This document shows positions 42,706-51,704 of a stretch of DNA of 64,000 bases, piece after piece. The notes below the pieces were generated by a model. The model searched no databases. It was not told the DNA's origin and was given only the letters and a program-made list of their open reading frames with translations. The DNA is from Afifella sp. IM 167 (GTDB lineage: Bacteria > Pseudomonadota > Alphaproteobacteria > Rhizobiales > Afifellaceae), in NCBI RefSeq assembly GCF_020144925.1, contig NZ_NSLC01000001.1, positions 310,001 through 374,000 of the forward strand, in the 5' to 3' direction. Both the position numbers and the translations under genes were made by a program. Each line of letters opens with the position of its first letter. Positions within the stretch are counted from its first letter, which is position 1.

Positions 42706-43902
42706 ATGCGGGGCGGGGATTCCAGCGGCTTGAGGGCCTATAACGAGCGGCTGATCATGGACGCCCTCCTGAAGGCGGGCGCCCTGTCCAAGGCCGAGCT
42801 CGCGCGCGAGATCGGCCTTTCCGGCCAGGCCGCCTCGGTCATCGTCAACCGCCTCCTCGCCGACGGCTACCTCGTCAAGCTCGACAAGATTCGCGGTCAG
42901 GTCGGCCAGCCCTCGACGCCGATCGCGCCGAACCCGGACGGCGCCTTCTCGCTCGGCGTCAAGATCGGCCGGCGCTCCAGCGAGGCGATCCTCGTCAATC
43001 TCCTCGGCGAGGTGATCGGTTCCGATCGCGAGCGCTACGAGGCGCCTTTCCCGGAACAGACCCTGCCGCGCGCCATCGCCCAGGCGAACGCCCTTCTCGC
43101 CCGCCTGCCGCAGCGCAAGCGCAACCGCGTCGTCGGCCTCGGCATCGCTATGCCGAGCGAGATCCATGTCTGGGCGAAGGAACTCGGCCTGGCGCCGGGC
43201 GCCCTCGACGGCTGGAAGGAGGCCGACGTCGCCGCCGCTCTGGAATCGGCGACGGGCCTGGAGGCGACGCTGCACAACGATGCGACCGCCGCCTGCGCCG
43301 CCGAAATGCTCGCCGGCACGGCGATCACCCGCCGCAGCGCGCTCTACATCTATCTCGGCACCTTCATCGGCGGCGGAGTGGTGGTTGACGGGCGGCTTTA
43401 CAGCGGCGAGCAATTGAACGCCGGTGCCATCGGCTCCATGCCCGTCTGCGGAGGCTCGGGCACCGAACCCCGCCAGCTCATCCACATCGCCTCCGTCATC
43501 ACCCTCGAACGGGCGCTGGTGGAGGCAGGGCAGGGTCGCTCCGTGACCCTCACCGGCTCGTCCGACCCCAAAGCCATCGCGGTTTTCGAGGCATGGCTTG
43601 GAGAGGCGGCCCCGGCCATCGCCCAGTCGGCCGTCGCCGCGCTCGGGGTCATCGATTTCCAGATGGTGATCGTCGACGGCATCCTGCCGGCGCCATGGCG
43701 CGCCCGCGTCACCGAGCAGCTTCAGGTCGAGATCTCCCGCTTCAACCTCGCCGGCCTCAGGCCCGCCGAGGTCGCCGCCGGCACGATCGGCCCATCGGCG
43801 CGCGTCCTCGGCGCGGCGATGCTGCCGCTGCGGGCGCGCTTTTCGCCCGACCCCGATCTTCTCGCCCGCCTGAGGCCCGGCGAGGCGGAGGAGGCGGCCT
43901 GA
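42706..43902 (+). CDS. ROK family transcriptional regulator (NagC/XylR type)
   Basis: 398 residues. An N-terminal winged helix (GALSKAELAREIGLSGQAAS) precedes a ROK sugar-kinase-like domain: GLGIAMPSEIHVW, LHNDATAACAAEMLAG and YLGTFIGGGVVVDG. The usual zinc-binding CxCG/Cys cluster is absent; the corresponding region reads MPVCGGSGTEP. Divergent from fructokinase, it probably represses polyol/fructose genes in response to a sugar. Confidence 0.88.
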   Translation: MRGGDSSGLRAYNERLIMDALLKAGALSKAELAREIGLSGQAASVIVNRLLADGYLVKLDKIRGQVGQPSTPIAPNPDGAFSLGVKIGRRSSEAILVNLLGEVIGSDRERYEAPFPEQTLPRAIAQANALLARLPQRKRNRVVGLGIAMPSEIHVWAKELGLAPGALDGWKEADVAAALESATGLEATLHNDATAACAAEMLAGTAITRRSALYIYLGTFIGGGVVVDGRLYSGEQLNAGAIGSMPVCGGSGTEPRQLIHIASVITLERALVEAGQGRSVTLTGSSDPKAIAVFEAWLGEAAPAIAQSAVAALGVIDFQMVIVDGILPAPWRARVTEQLQVEISRFNLAGLRPAEVAAGTIGPSARVLGAAMLPLRARFSPDPDLLARLRPGEAEEAA

Positions 43903-44090
43903 CGCGGGCGCGCCTCGCTCCGCCCCCAAGCGAGCACCCGCGACCGAACGCCCGCAACCGAACGCCCACAGCCGAACGCCCGGAATGATCCGGCATCGCC
44001 CGGCGCCGCCAAAGACGCGGCGTTTCGCGGGATGGCGCTCTGCCGCCGGAAGGTGCGAGAAGGATATGCGGGGGAAGAGGGAAGGTATCG

Positions 44091-45794
44091 ATGTACTTCC
44101 TGGCACTTGCCACCGACTATGACGGCACGCTCGCCGAGCATGGCGCCGTCACGCCCGAAACCTGCCAGGCTCTCGCCCGCCTGAAGGCCTCCGGCCGCCG
44201 GCTGATCCTCGTCACCGGCCGCGAACTCGCCGATCTGCGCCACGCCTTCGCCCGGCTCGATCTCTTCGATGTCGTCGTCGCGGAAAACGGGGCGGTGCTC
44301 TACGAGCCCGCGAGCGGGCGCGAACAAGCGCTCGCACCGCCGCCCCCATCCGATTTCGTCCACCGGCTGATCGACCGCGGCGTGGCGCCGATCTCCGTCG
44401 GCCGTTGCGTCCTCGCCACCTGGGAGCCGCACGAGACGACGGTCCTTTCAGTCATCCACGAGATGGGACTGGAGCTGCAGATCGCCTTCAACAAGGGAGC
44501 GGTGATGGTGCTGCCGCCGGGCGTCAACAAGGCCTCGGGCCTTGCCGCCGCGCTCGCTCTCATCGACATCGCCCCCCACAGCGTCGTCGCCGTCGGCGAT
44601 GCGGAAAACGACCACGCTTTCCTGAAGGCCGCCGGCTGCGCGGCCGCCGTCGCCAATGCGCTGCCCGTGCTGAAGGCGAGCGCCGACATCGTGCTTGGCG
44701 CCGATCACGGCGCAGGCGTCGCGGAGCTGATCGCAAGGATCCTCCAGGAGGATCTCGACATCCTTCCGCCGGAGCGGCTCGGCCTTTTCGTCGGCTCCGA
44801 CCCGCAGGGCGAACCCGTTTATCTGGAGGCCGATCGCTGCGCCCTCGTCGTCGGGCCATCGGGCGCCGGCAAGTCGCAGCTCGGCACGCTTCTGGCCGAA
44901 CGCATGGTGGAGCGGGGCTTCGAGTTCTGCATCTTCGATCCGGAAGGCGATTACGAGGCGCTGGAGCATGCCGTGACCGTCGGCGACCGGGTCAAGCCGC
45001 CCTCGGCGGCCGAGGTGATGCGGCTCCTGCGCGAAACCGGGGTCAATGTCGTGGTCAATGCCGTCGCCCTCGGCCTTGCCGAAAGGGAAAGCCTGTTTGC
45101 CGAGATGCTGCCGGCGGTCGCCGAGCTGAAGGCGCGCTCCGGCCGCCCGCAATGGATCATCGTCGACGAAGCGCATCACGTCCTGCCGGCGACGGCGGAG
45201 GACATGAACGGCACGCTGAAGGGGCTGCCGGCGACGGTCTTCCTCACCATCGGCCCGAACCTCATCGCCGAGAGCGCGCTGAAAGAGGTGGACGCCGTCC
45301 TCGCCTTCGGCCGCGATGCCCCGGCGACGGTTTCAGGCATCGCACAGGCGCTGGGGCGGCCGCCGCCGCACGCCCATGCCCCGCAGGACCGGGACGAGGT
45401 ACTCTTCTGGGATCTGCATGCGCAGGGGCCGGCGCGCCTCCTCCATCTCGGCGCTCCCCACCAGGCGCACAGGCGGCACAAGGGCAAATACGTCGCCGGA
45501 GATGTCGGCGAATGGCAGGCTTTCTGGTTCCGCGGGCCCGACCGCGCCGTCTCGCTGCCGGCCCGCAACCTCTCCGAATTCCTTCAGATCGGCTTTGCCG
45601 TCGACGACGCCACCTGGAATCATCACCTGATCGCCGGCGACTACACCCGCTGGTTCCGCGCCATCATCAAGGACGAGGAGCTCGCCCGCCAGGCCGAGGC
45701 CCTCGCGGCCGAGCCGCAGCTTTCGCCGGCCGAGAGCCGCGAGCGCCTGCGGGCGGCGATCACCCGCCGCTACGCCACCGGCGAGGGCGGGTAA
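44091..45794 (+). CDS. HAD-IIB phosphatase fused to HerA/VirB4-like P-loop ATPase
   Basis: 567 residues. Residues about 1-225 are a Cof-type HAD phosphatase: nucleophile D9 in DYDGT, and the acidic pair in VGDAENDHAFL (residues 168-178). From about residue 240 a P-loop domain begins with VVGPSGAGKSQLGTLLAERM and Walker B in WIIVDEAHHVLP (D359, E360), resembling HerA/TraG-type ATPases that read FDPEGDYEALEH after Walker A. The final segment is unassigned. The pairing of a sugar-phosphatase-like domain with a motor-like ATPase is unusual. It lies 188 bases after the ROK gene and converges on the Rieske gene. Confidence 0.82.
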   Translation: MYFLALATDYDGTLAEHGAVTPETCQALARLKASGRRLILVTGRELADLRHAFARLDLFDVVVAENGAVLYEPASGREQALAPPPPSDFVHRLIDRGVAPISVGRCVLATWEPHETTVLSVIHEMGLELQIAFNKGAVMVLPPGVNKASGLAAALALIDIAPHSVVAVGDAENDHAFLKAAGCAAAVANALPVLKASADIVLGADHGAGVAELIARILQEDLDILPPERLGLFVGSDPQGEPVYLEADRCALVVGPSGAGKSQLGTLLAERMVERGFEFCIFDPEGDYEALEHAVTVGDRVKPPSAAEVMRLLRETGVNVVVNAVALGLAERESLFAEMLPAVAELKARSGRPQWIIVDEAHHVLPATAEDMNGTLKGLPATVFLTIGPNLIAESALKEVDAVLAFGRDAPATVSGIAQALGRPPPHAHAPQDRDEVLFWDLHAQGPARLLHLGAPHQAHRRHKGKYVAGDVGEWQAFWFRGPDRAVSLPARNLSEFLQIGFAVDDATWNHHLIAGDYTRWFRAIIKDEELARQAEALAAEPQLSPAESRERLRAAITRRYATGEGG

Positions 45795-45836
45795 TCGCAG
45801 CCGGGCGGTGGCGGCCCGAGCGTCTCGTTCTGGGGC

Positions 45837-46445
45837 TCAGCCGACGATGAGCTTGCCGTCTGCGGCGAAATCCATCACCGGGATCAGCATGTTCTCCGGC
45901 GCCGGCCCGTGACGGATGCGCCCGGCCGTGTCGTAGACCGAGCCGTGGCACGGGCAGAACCAGCCGTTGTAGTCACCCGCCTCGCCGAGCGGCACGCAGC
46001 CGAGATGGGTGCAGATGCCCACCATGACGAGGAACTCCTCGCGCCCGGCCGGCGCGCGGTTTTCGTCCGTCGCCCTGGCGTCGGCGGGAAGGTTGTCGTT
46101 GCGCGCGACCGGATCCTTGAGCTCGGAGAGCGGCGTTTCCTTGGCCGCGGCGATCTCCTCCTCGGTGCGGTAGCGGATGAAAACCGGCTTGCCGCGCCAC
46201 ACGACGGTGATCGACTGGCCCGGCTCCATCGCCGAGATGTCGACCTCGATCGAAGCGAGTGCCAGAGCCGAGGCGTCCGGGTTCATCTGGTCGATGAACG
46301 GCCAGAGCGTGGCGGCGGCCCCGACGGCCGCGAATGCGCCCGCCGAGATGATGAAGAAGTCGCGGCGCGTCGGTTCGCTTCCCTCTTCCGGGCTCGGCCC
46401 GGACGATAGATCGATCCCGCTCGCCGGGTAGGTCTCAACAGCCAT
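45837..46445 (-). CDS. petA: ubiquinol-cytochrome c reductase Rieske iron-sulfur subunit
   Basis: 202 residues. A Tat-type membrane anchor (TRRDFFIISAGAFAAVGAAA) is followed by the Rieske fold with the 2Fe-2S ligands C145 and H147 in CTHLGC and C164 and H167 in CPCHGS; C150 and C166 form the usual disulfide. The ATG at 46445 has AGGAGG five bases upstream. Neither cytochrome b nor c1 is adjacent, so this is either a second copy or a displaced subunit. It is divergent from the PadR gene, with a 178-base gap. Confidence 0.9.
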   Translation of the reverse strand: MAVETYPASGIDLSSGPSPEEGSEPTRRDFFIISAGAFAAVGAAATLWPFIDQMNPDASALALASIEVDISAMEPGQSITVVWRGKPVFIRYRTEEEIAAAKETPLSELKDPVARNDNLPADARATDENRAPAGREEFLVMVGICTHLGCVPLGEAGDYNGWFCPCHGSVYDTAGRIRHGPAPENMLIPVMDFAADGKLIVG

Positions 46446-46573
46446 CAGATCCTCCTGTCGCAGCATCTGTCCCGTCCCGCCGGGCCGTTCAGGCCCCTCT
46501 GCCGCCGCGGGCGCGGCGGGCGCGCCGGAAAGCGGCTGACGGCGGACATGCCGGACCTTGATTGAGATAAAGA

Positions 46574-46603
46574 TTCGATATATCGAAATCAAGACATATC
46601 GAA
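46574..46603. promoter_or_regulatory. palindromic operator upstream of the PadR gene
   Basis: A perfect 14-base palindrome TTCGATATATCGAA at 46574-46587 is followed by a second half-site CATATCGAA at 46595-46603. It stands out as AT-rich in a GC-rich neighbourhood and lies between the divergent Rieske and PadR genes. PadR/YqjI regulators bind such TATA-centred palindromes. Confidence 0.75.
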
Positions 46604-46623
46604 ACTGGATCGGTTCCAAACGG

Positions 46624-47217
46624 ATGGACGAGAACGAGTGCTGCGGTGGCCGGGACGGTCGGGGGGATTGCTCCGGCATGGGCCGCGGGGGCGGTTGCGG
46701 GCGCGGAAAAGGCCGCGGTGGCGGGCATGGTCGCCGCTTCGGTCGTGGCCTGCGCCGCTCCGGCCGCATCTTCGACAATGGCGAACTGCGCCTCGTCATC
46801 CTCGCCCTGATCGCCGACCGGCCGCGCCACGGCTATGAACTGATCAAGGAGATCGAGGACCGGCTGGCCGGCACCTACAGCCCGAGCCCGGGGGTGATCT
46901 ATCCCAATCTCAGCCTCCTGGAGGAGCTCGGCCACGCCACCGTCGCGGAGGAGGACGGCAAGAAGCTCTATGCCGTGACGCCCGAAGGCGAGGCCTGGCT
47001 TGCCGAGCGTCGCCAGGCGGTGGAGCTTGTTCTTTCCCGGATGGCCGATGTGCATGCCACCCATGGCGGCGGCCCTCCGCCGCAGATCGTGCGCGCCATG
47101 GAAAACCTGAACACCGCCCTGCGCCTGCGCCGCGAGCGCGGCCCGCTGAGCCAGGAGGAAACGGAGCGGATCGCCGCCATTCTCGATGGCGCCGCCATCT
47201 CGGTGGAAAAGAGCTAG
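46624..47217 (+). CDS. YqjI-like PadR family transcriptional regulator
   Basis: 197 residues from ATG 46624; upstream in-frame sequence is the operator and not coding. A glycine/cysteine/histidine-rich N-terminus (ECCGGRDGRGDCSGMGRGGG, more basic repeats, about 45 residues) precedes the PadR winged helix (LRLVILALIADRPRHGYELI, GTYSPSPGVIYPNLSLLEEL). E. coli YqjI has the same plan, with a metal-binding tail that senses nickel and represses an iron-reductase gene. Here the divergent gene is a Rieske protein. Nickel sensing is inferred from that similarity only. Confidence 0.85.
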   Translation: MDENECCGGRDGRGDCSGMGRGGGCGRGKGRGGGHGRRFGRGLRRSGRIFDNGELRLVILALIADRPRHGYELIKEIEDRLAGTYSPSPGVIYPNLSLLEELGHATVAEEDGKKLYAVTPEGEAWLAERRQAVELVLSRMADVHATHGGGPPPQIVRAMENLNTALRLRRERGPLSQEETERIAAILDGAAISVEKS

Positions 47218-47373
47218 CGTCCACCGAAAACCTCCCTCCTCGCCCCGCCGCGGCCGCAACCGGCCACGCGCCGGCGGCTTTTTCCCCCGCTCTCCGATTG
47301 CCAGCCGCGCGCCGCAGGCAAGCGCCGCTGGGGCGCCCCCAAGCGCGTTCTGATGGCGTCTTTATGCCGCCCT

Positions 47374-47391
47374 TATGATACGGCAATCATA
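47374..47391. promoter_or_regulatory. TATGAT-N6-ATCATA inverted repeat
   Basis: A six-base inverted repeat in an AT-richer patch upstream of the SDR gene that leads a catabolic operon. It may be the operator for that operon; no regulator is encoded next to it on this side except the PadR gene. Confidence 0.4.
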
Positions 47392-47555
47392 CAATCCTAT
47401 TGCACTCACCTCCCCGCCGGGATATGCCTGCCATGGAGCCGCAGGCAGCGCTGACGGCACACGCCGACGGATCCGAAGAGAGCCGGGCAGGGAGGAAAAA
47501 TGCTGCATACCCCGAGATACGTGCGTTCGCGCGCCGGCATGGGCGCTTGACCGCC

Positions 47556-48302
47556 ATGGCGCGCCTTGAAGGAAAAAACGCCATCGTCACCGGCGGGGCC
47601 GGTGGGATTGGCCGTGCGATTGCGCTCGCCTTTGCCCGCGAGGGGGCGAAGGTGGCGGTGCTGGACGTCAAGGAAGAGCTTCTGGCGGAGGCCGGGCGCG
47701 CGGGCGAAGGCGCCCTGGTGCCGATGCGCTGCGACGTCACCGACCGGGCGGCCGTCCTGGATGCCGTGGACGGCTTTGCCGATGAGGCCGGCGGCCTCGA
47801 CATCCTCGTCAACAACGCCGTCTATTTCCACTACGCCCCGCTCGTCGACATGGCCGAGGACACCGTGCATCGCATGCTCGATGTCGGCCTCAAGGGCACC
47901 TTCTGGGCGACGCAGGCGGCCACCCCGCACCTCATCGCCCGCGGCGGCGGCTCGGTCCTCAACCTTTCCTCCGTCGCGGTTTCCTTCTCCATCAAGAACG
48001 CGGCCGTCTACACCTCCATCAAGGGCGCCATCGACGCCTTCACCCGCCAGCAGGCGGTCGAGCTCGCGCCGCATGGCATCCGCGTCAACGCTCTGGCGCC
48101 CGGGCCCGTCTCCACCCCCGGCTCCAACTCCGTCATCGACGAGGCGGGCTGGGCCTCCCGCCGCGCCCGCACGCCCCTGCAGCGCATCGCCGACCCCGAG
48201 GAGATCGGCGCCGCCGCCGTCTATCTCGCCTCCGACGACGCCAGGACCATCGCCGGGGTGACGCTGAAGATCGACGGCGCGCTGACCATCGCCGGGCCCT
48301 GA
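47556..48302 (+). CDS. SDR family oxidoreductase
   Basis: 248 residues from ATG 47556. The glycine motif is TGGAGGIGRAIA, with NNAVYFH and the active-site serine/tyrosine in NLSSVAVSF and YTSIK. The frame stays open upstream to 47400 but that region has no SDR features. It heads an operon of a 3-hydroxyacid dehydrogenase, a PrpD-like protein and a Liv importer, 92 bases from the next gene. Substrate unknown. Confidence 0.85.
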   Translation: MARLEGKNAIVTGGAGGIGRAIALAFAREGAKVAVLDVKEELLAEAGRAGEGALVPMRCDVTDRAAVLDAVDGFADEAGGLDILVNNAVYFHYAPLVDMAEDTVHRMLDVGLKGTFWATQAATPHLIARGGGSVLNLSSVAVSFSIKNAAVYTSIKGAIDAFTRQQAVELAPHGIRVNALAPGPVSTPGSNSVIDEAGWASRRARTPLQRIADPEEIGAAAVYLASDDARTIAGVTLKIDGALTIAGP

Positions 48303-48394
48303 GGCCCGCATGGCGGCGAGCAAGGACACCGGACGAGCCAGGACAGCGGACAAGCCAGGACACCAGCCAAGACATCGAAGAGGACGAAAAGAAC

Positions 48395-49294
48395 GTGACG
48401 CGTATTCTCGGTTTTGTGGGCATCGGCCGCATGGGCGGGCCGATGTCGAAGCGCCTGATCGATGCGGGCTACGAGCTCGTCGTCTTCGACAAGAACGAGG
48501 CGGCGCTGGAACCCCTCCTCGCCCTCGGCGCGACAAAGGCCGCCTCGCCGCGCGAGGTGGCCGACCAGGCGGAGATCGTCCTCACCAGCCTGCCGACGCC
48601 CGACATCCTGGAGCGCGTGGCGCTCGGCGAGGACGGCGTCTCCTCCGGCTCCAAGGCACGTATCCTGCTCGACGTCTCCACCACCGGCCCCGGCACGGCC
48701 AAGCGGGTCGCCGAAGGGCTGGCGGCGAAGAACATGCAATGGGTCGACTGCCCCGTCTCCGGCGGCATCGCCGGCGCCACCAACGGCACGCTCGCCCTGA
48801 TGGTCTCCTGCCCGCAGGCGACCTTCGATGAGGTGGAGCCGATCGCCAAAACCTTCGGCAAGGTCTTCTTCGTCGGCGAGGAGCCGGGCCTCGGCCAGGT
48901 CGTCAAGCTCGCCAACAACATGCTGGCCGCGGCCGCCATCGCCCTCAGCGCCGAGGCGCTCGCCATGGGCGTCAAGGCCGGCATCGACCCCAAGGTGATG
49001 CTCGACATCATCAATGTCAGCACCGGCCGCAATTCGGCGACGCAGGACAAGTTCCCCAAGGCCGTGCTGCCGGGCACCTTCGACTTCGGCTTCGCCACCG
49101 CCCTCTCCTACAAGGACGTGCGCCTGTGCGTCGACGAGGCCGAGGCCATGGGCGTGCCCATGATCGCCGGATCGCTGGTGCGCCAGATGCTCGCCATCAC
49201 CAACCGCAAATACGGACCCGATTCCGACTTCACATCCATGGTCAAGGTCGTCGAGGACTGGGCCGGCGTCGAAATCCGCGAGCGCAAGGGATGA
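48395..49294 (+). CDS. 3-hydroxyisobutyrate dehydrogenase-like beta-hydroxyacid dehydrogenase
   Basis: 299 residues. The N-terminal NAD motif GFVGIGRMGGPMSKRL, substrate-binding DCPVSGGIAGATNGTL and catalytic lysine in QVVKLANNMLAAA are standard for HIBADH/tartronate-semialdehyde reductase/sulfolactaldehyde reductase relatives. Start GTG with AGAGGA upstream. It overlaps the PrpD-like gene (ATGA). It oxidises or reduces a 3-hydroxyacid in the imported compound's pathway. Confidence 0.9.
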   Translation: MTRILGFVGIGRMGGPMSKRLIDAGYELVVFDKNEAALEPLLALGATKAASPREVADQAEIVLTSLPTPDILERVALGEDGVSSGSKARILLDVSTTGPGTAKRVAEGLAAKNMQWVDCPVSGGIAGATNGTLALMVSCPQATFDEVEPIAKTFGKVFFVGEEPGLGQVVKLANNMLAAAAIALSAEALAMGVKAGIDPKVMLDIINVSTGRNSATQDKFPKAVLPGTFDFGFATALSYKDVRLCVDEAEAMGVPMIAGSLVRQMLAITNRKYGPDSDFTSMVKVVEDWAGVEIRERKG

Positions 49295-50703
49295 CGGCCG
49301 CTGCGGCCACGGCGCGAAGCGGCCCGGCGGGGCATGCTCCGCCGGCGGCCGCAGCCTTGATCGCGCGACAGGCCCTGGCGGCCGACCTCGCCGCCCTGCC
49401 CGCCGCCGCTGTGGAGAAGGCCAAGACCTGCCTTCTCGATTTCCTCTCCTGCGCCATGGAGGCGCGCGACCTTCCCTGGAGCCGCCAGGCCGTGGCGATC
49501 GCCACGCCGGTTGCGGGCGGTGCGGCGATCCTCGCCTCGGAACGGCGCGCCACGCCCGGCGAGGCGGCCTTCGCCAATGCCGTCCTCGGCCACGGCCTGG
49601 TGCGCGAGGACATGCATGCCGGCGCCATCGCCCATCTCGGCGTCGTCGTCTGGCCGGTGCTCCTAGCCCTCGCCGGGAGCCGAAAGATTTCCGGCGCCGA
49701 CATGCTGGCCGCCGCGATCGCCGGCTACGAGGTCGGCGGCCGGCTCGGCCGCGCCCTGATGACGACGGAGATCGCCCGCCTGTTCCGCCCGACCGGCCTC
49801 GTCGGCCCCATGGCCGGCGCGATGGCCGGCTGCCGCCTCCTCGCCACCGGCGAGGAGATCGCGCTCAGCGCCTTCTCGCTCGCCGCCAATACCTCCGGCG
49901 GGCTCAACGAATGGCCGCATCACGGCGGCAGCGAGATGTATTTCCATCCGGGCTTTGCCGCCCGCAGCGCCGTCACCGCCATCGGGCTTGCCCGCGCCGG
50001 CGCGCTCGCCTCTCCCTCCATCCTGGAAGGCGAGGCCGGCCTCTTCGCCGCCTTCCGCCGCGCGCCGATGGAAGGCGCCATCACCCTCTTCCCGGAGGGC
50101 GAGAGCGAGATCGAGGCCGTCTTCAACAAGCCCGTTCCCGCCTGCAACTTCGCCCAGTCGCCCTGCCAGGCGGCGCTCGCCGCGATCGAGCGGGTCGCCG
50201 GCGGCAGCTCTGCCGTGGAGCGGGTCGAGATCGCCACCTCCGAGGCCGCGGTCCGCTACCCCGGCTGCGACGCCTTCGGTCCTTTCGAGCGTGCCCTACA
50301 GGCGAAGATGAGCATTCCCTTCGGCGTCGCGGCCGCGATCGCGGCCGGCGAGATCGCCGAGGCGAATTACGCAAGGCTCGGCGACGCCGAGATCGCCCGC
50401 CTCATCGGGGCCACGACGCTGACGGCGGACGCAGCCTTCACCGCCGCCTTCCCGCAAAGGCAGGGCGCGCGCGTGACGCTCCACCTGAAGGACGGCACCG
50501 AAATCACCGAAGAGCTGGACGACGTCGTCTTCGCCACGCCCGAACTCGTCCGCAGCCGCTTCATGGCAGCGGCGGGCGATGCGCTCGGCGCGGGACGGGC
50601 CGAAGAGATCGCCGCCTTCGTCGACGGGCTGGAGGGGGCTTCCGACGCGGGGGCGCTCGCCCGCCTTGCGGCGCTGCCGGAAGAGACGGAAGCGCGGCCA
50701 TGA
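49291..50703 (+). CDS. MmgE/PrpD family protein
   Basis: 470 residues. PrpD is 2-methylcitrate dehydratase and other members include cis-aconitate decarboxylase and iminodisuccinate epimerase. Recognised segments: KTCLLDFLSCAMEARDLPWS, FANAVLGHGLVREDMHAGAI, ANTSGGLNEWPHHGGSEMYF and CQAALAA. The ATG overlaps the preceding stop. Residues that define the substrate vary too much between members to be read here. The context, HIBADH-like enzyme and Liv importer, suggests a branched or tricarboxylic acid. Confidence 0.88.
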   Translation: MTAAAATARSGPAGHAPPAAAALIARQALAADLAALPAAAVEKAKTCLLDFLSCAMEARDLPWSRQAVAIATPVAGGAAILASERRATPGEAAFANAVLGHGLVREDMHAGAIAHLGVVVWPVLLALAGSRKISGADMLAAAIAGYEVGGRLGRALMTTEIARLFRPTGLVGPMAGAMAGCRLLATGEEIALSAFSLAANTSGGLNEWPHHGGSEMYFHPGFAARSAVTAIGLARAGALASPSILEGEAGLFAAFRRAPMEGAITLFPEGESEIEAVFNKPVPACNFAQSPCQAALAAIERVAGGSSAVERVEIATSEAAVRYPGCDAFGPFERALQAKMSIPFGVAAAIAAGEIAEANYARLGDAEIARLIGATTLTADAAFTAAFPQRQGARVTLHLKDGTEITEELDDVVFATPELVRSRFMAAAGDALGAGRAEEIAAFVDGLEGASDAGALARLAALPEETEARP

Positions 50704-50740
50704 GGCGCGCCGCTCTCGCCGCAACACCCGGAGGAGCGAG

Positions 50741-51703
50741 ATGACCGAAGGCCAGATCCTACTGGAGAGCTTCCTGCAGGCGCTCGCGGCCGGCCTCCTC
50801 ATCGGCGCGATCTACGGGCTGATGTGCGTCGGCCTTGCCATGATCTTCGGCATCATGCGGGTCATCAATTTCGCCCAGGGCGATTTCATGATGCTCGGCA
50901 TGTACGTGGCCTTCTTCATCTTCACGGGCTTCGGCATCCAGGGCGTCTTCGGCAGCTATGTCGGCCCCTACGTCGCCATCTTCCTGATGGTGCCGTTCCT
51001 CTTCGCCTTCGGCTACGCCATCCACCGGCTGCTCATTACCCGCGTCACCGGCATCCGCACCGTCGGCATGGAAGGCGAGGGCCACTACGCCCAGCTCGTC
51101 CTGACGCTCGGCATCGCCCTCGTTCTGCAGAATGGCGGCCAGATCCTCTTCGGCTCGCAGCTCGTCTCCATCCGCACCCCGCTGTCGAGCGTCGCCTGGG
51201 AGCTCGGCCCCTTCTGGGGCGACTTCGTCTCCGTCTTCCTCAACAAGGGGCGCGGCATCGCCGCCATCTTCTCCGTCGCGGTCATCCTCGGCCTGTGGCT
51301 TCTCATCTCGCGCACCCGGCTCGGCCGGTCGCTGCGCGCGGCGGCCGACAATCCGGAGGCTTCCACCTATGTCGGCATCGACGTCGACCGGGCCTATCGC
51401 ACCGCCTTCGCCATCGGCACCTCCATCACCGCGCTCGCCGGCGGGCTCCTGGCCACCAACTACCCGTTCCACCCCTTCGTCGGGCTCGAATACGTCATCG
51501 TCATGTATGCCGGCGTCGTCCTCGGCGGCATCGGCTCCACCATCGGCGCCTTCTGGGGCGGCATGGCGATCGGGCTGGTGCAGCAGCTCTCCACGCTGGT
51601 CATCCCGATGCAGCTGCAGAACGCGACGATCTTCGTCTTCTTCCTCCTGATCGTCGTCCTGCGCCCGCAGGGCTTCTTCGGCCGGATCTCGGAGAGGACG
51701 TAG
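50741..51703 (+). CDS. livH: branched-chain amino acid-type ABC permease (LivH family)
   Basis: 320 residues with about eight helices and the LivH signature GIMRVINFAQGDFMMLGMY near the N-terminus. The ribosome site GGAGGAG ends five bases before ATG 50741. It ends one base before the fused LivM-LivG gene. It is part of an importer that in this context probably takes an organic acid rather than leucine. Confidence 0.92.
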   Translation: MTEGQILLESFLQALAAGLLIGAIYGLMCVGLAMIFGIMRVINFAQGDFMMLGMYVAFFIFTGFGIQGVFGSYVGPYVAIFLMVPFLFAFGYAIHRLLITRVTGIRTVGMEGEGHYAQLVLTLGIALVLQNGGQILFGSQLVSIRTPLSSVAWELGPFWGDFVSVFLNKGRGIAAIFSVAVILGLWLLISRTRLGRSLRAAADNPEASTYVGIDVDRAYRTAFAIGTSITALAGGLLATNYPFHPFVGLEYVIVMYAGVVLGGIGSTIGAFWGGMAIGLVQQLSTLVIPMQLQNATIFVFFLLIVVLRPQGFFGRISERT

Positions 51704-51704
51704 G

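Noticed and set aside
46558-46623. Upstream extension of the PadR protein by 22 residues
   Set aside because: This stretch is the AT-rich palindromic operator; a start at 46624 leaves it free for regulation.
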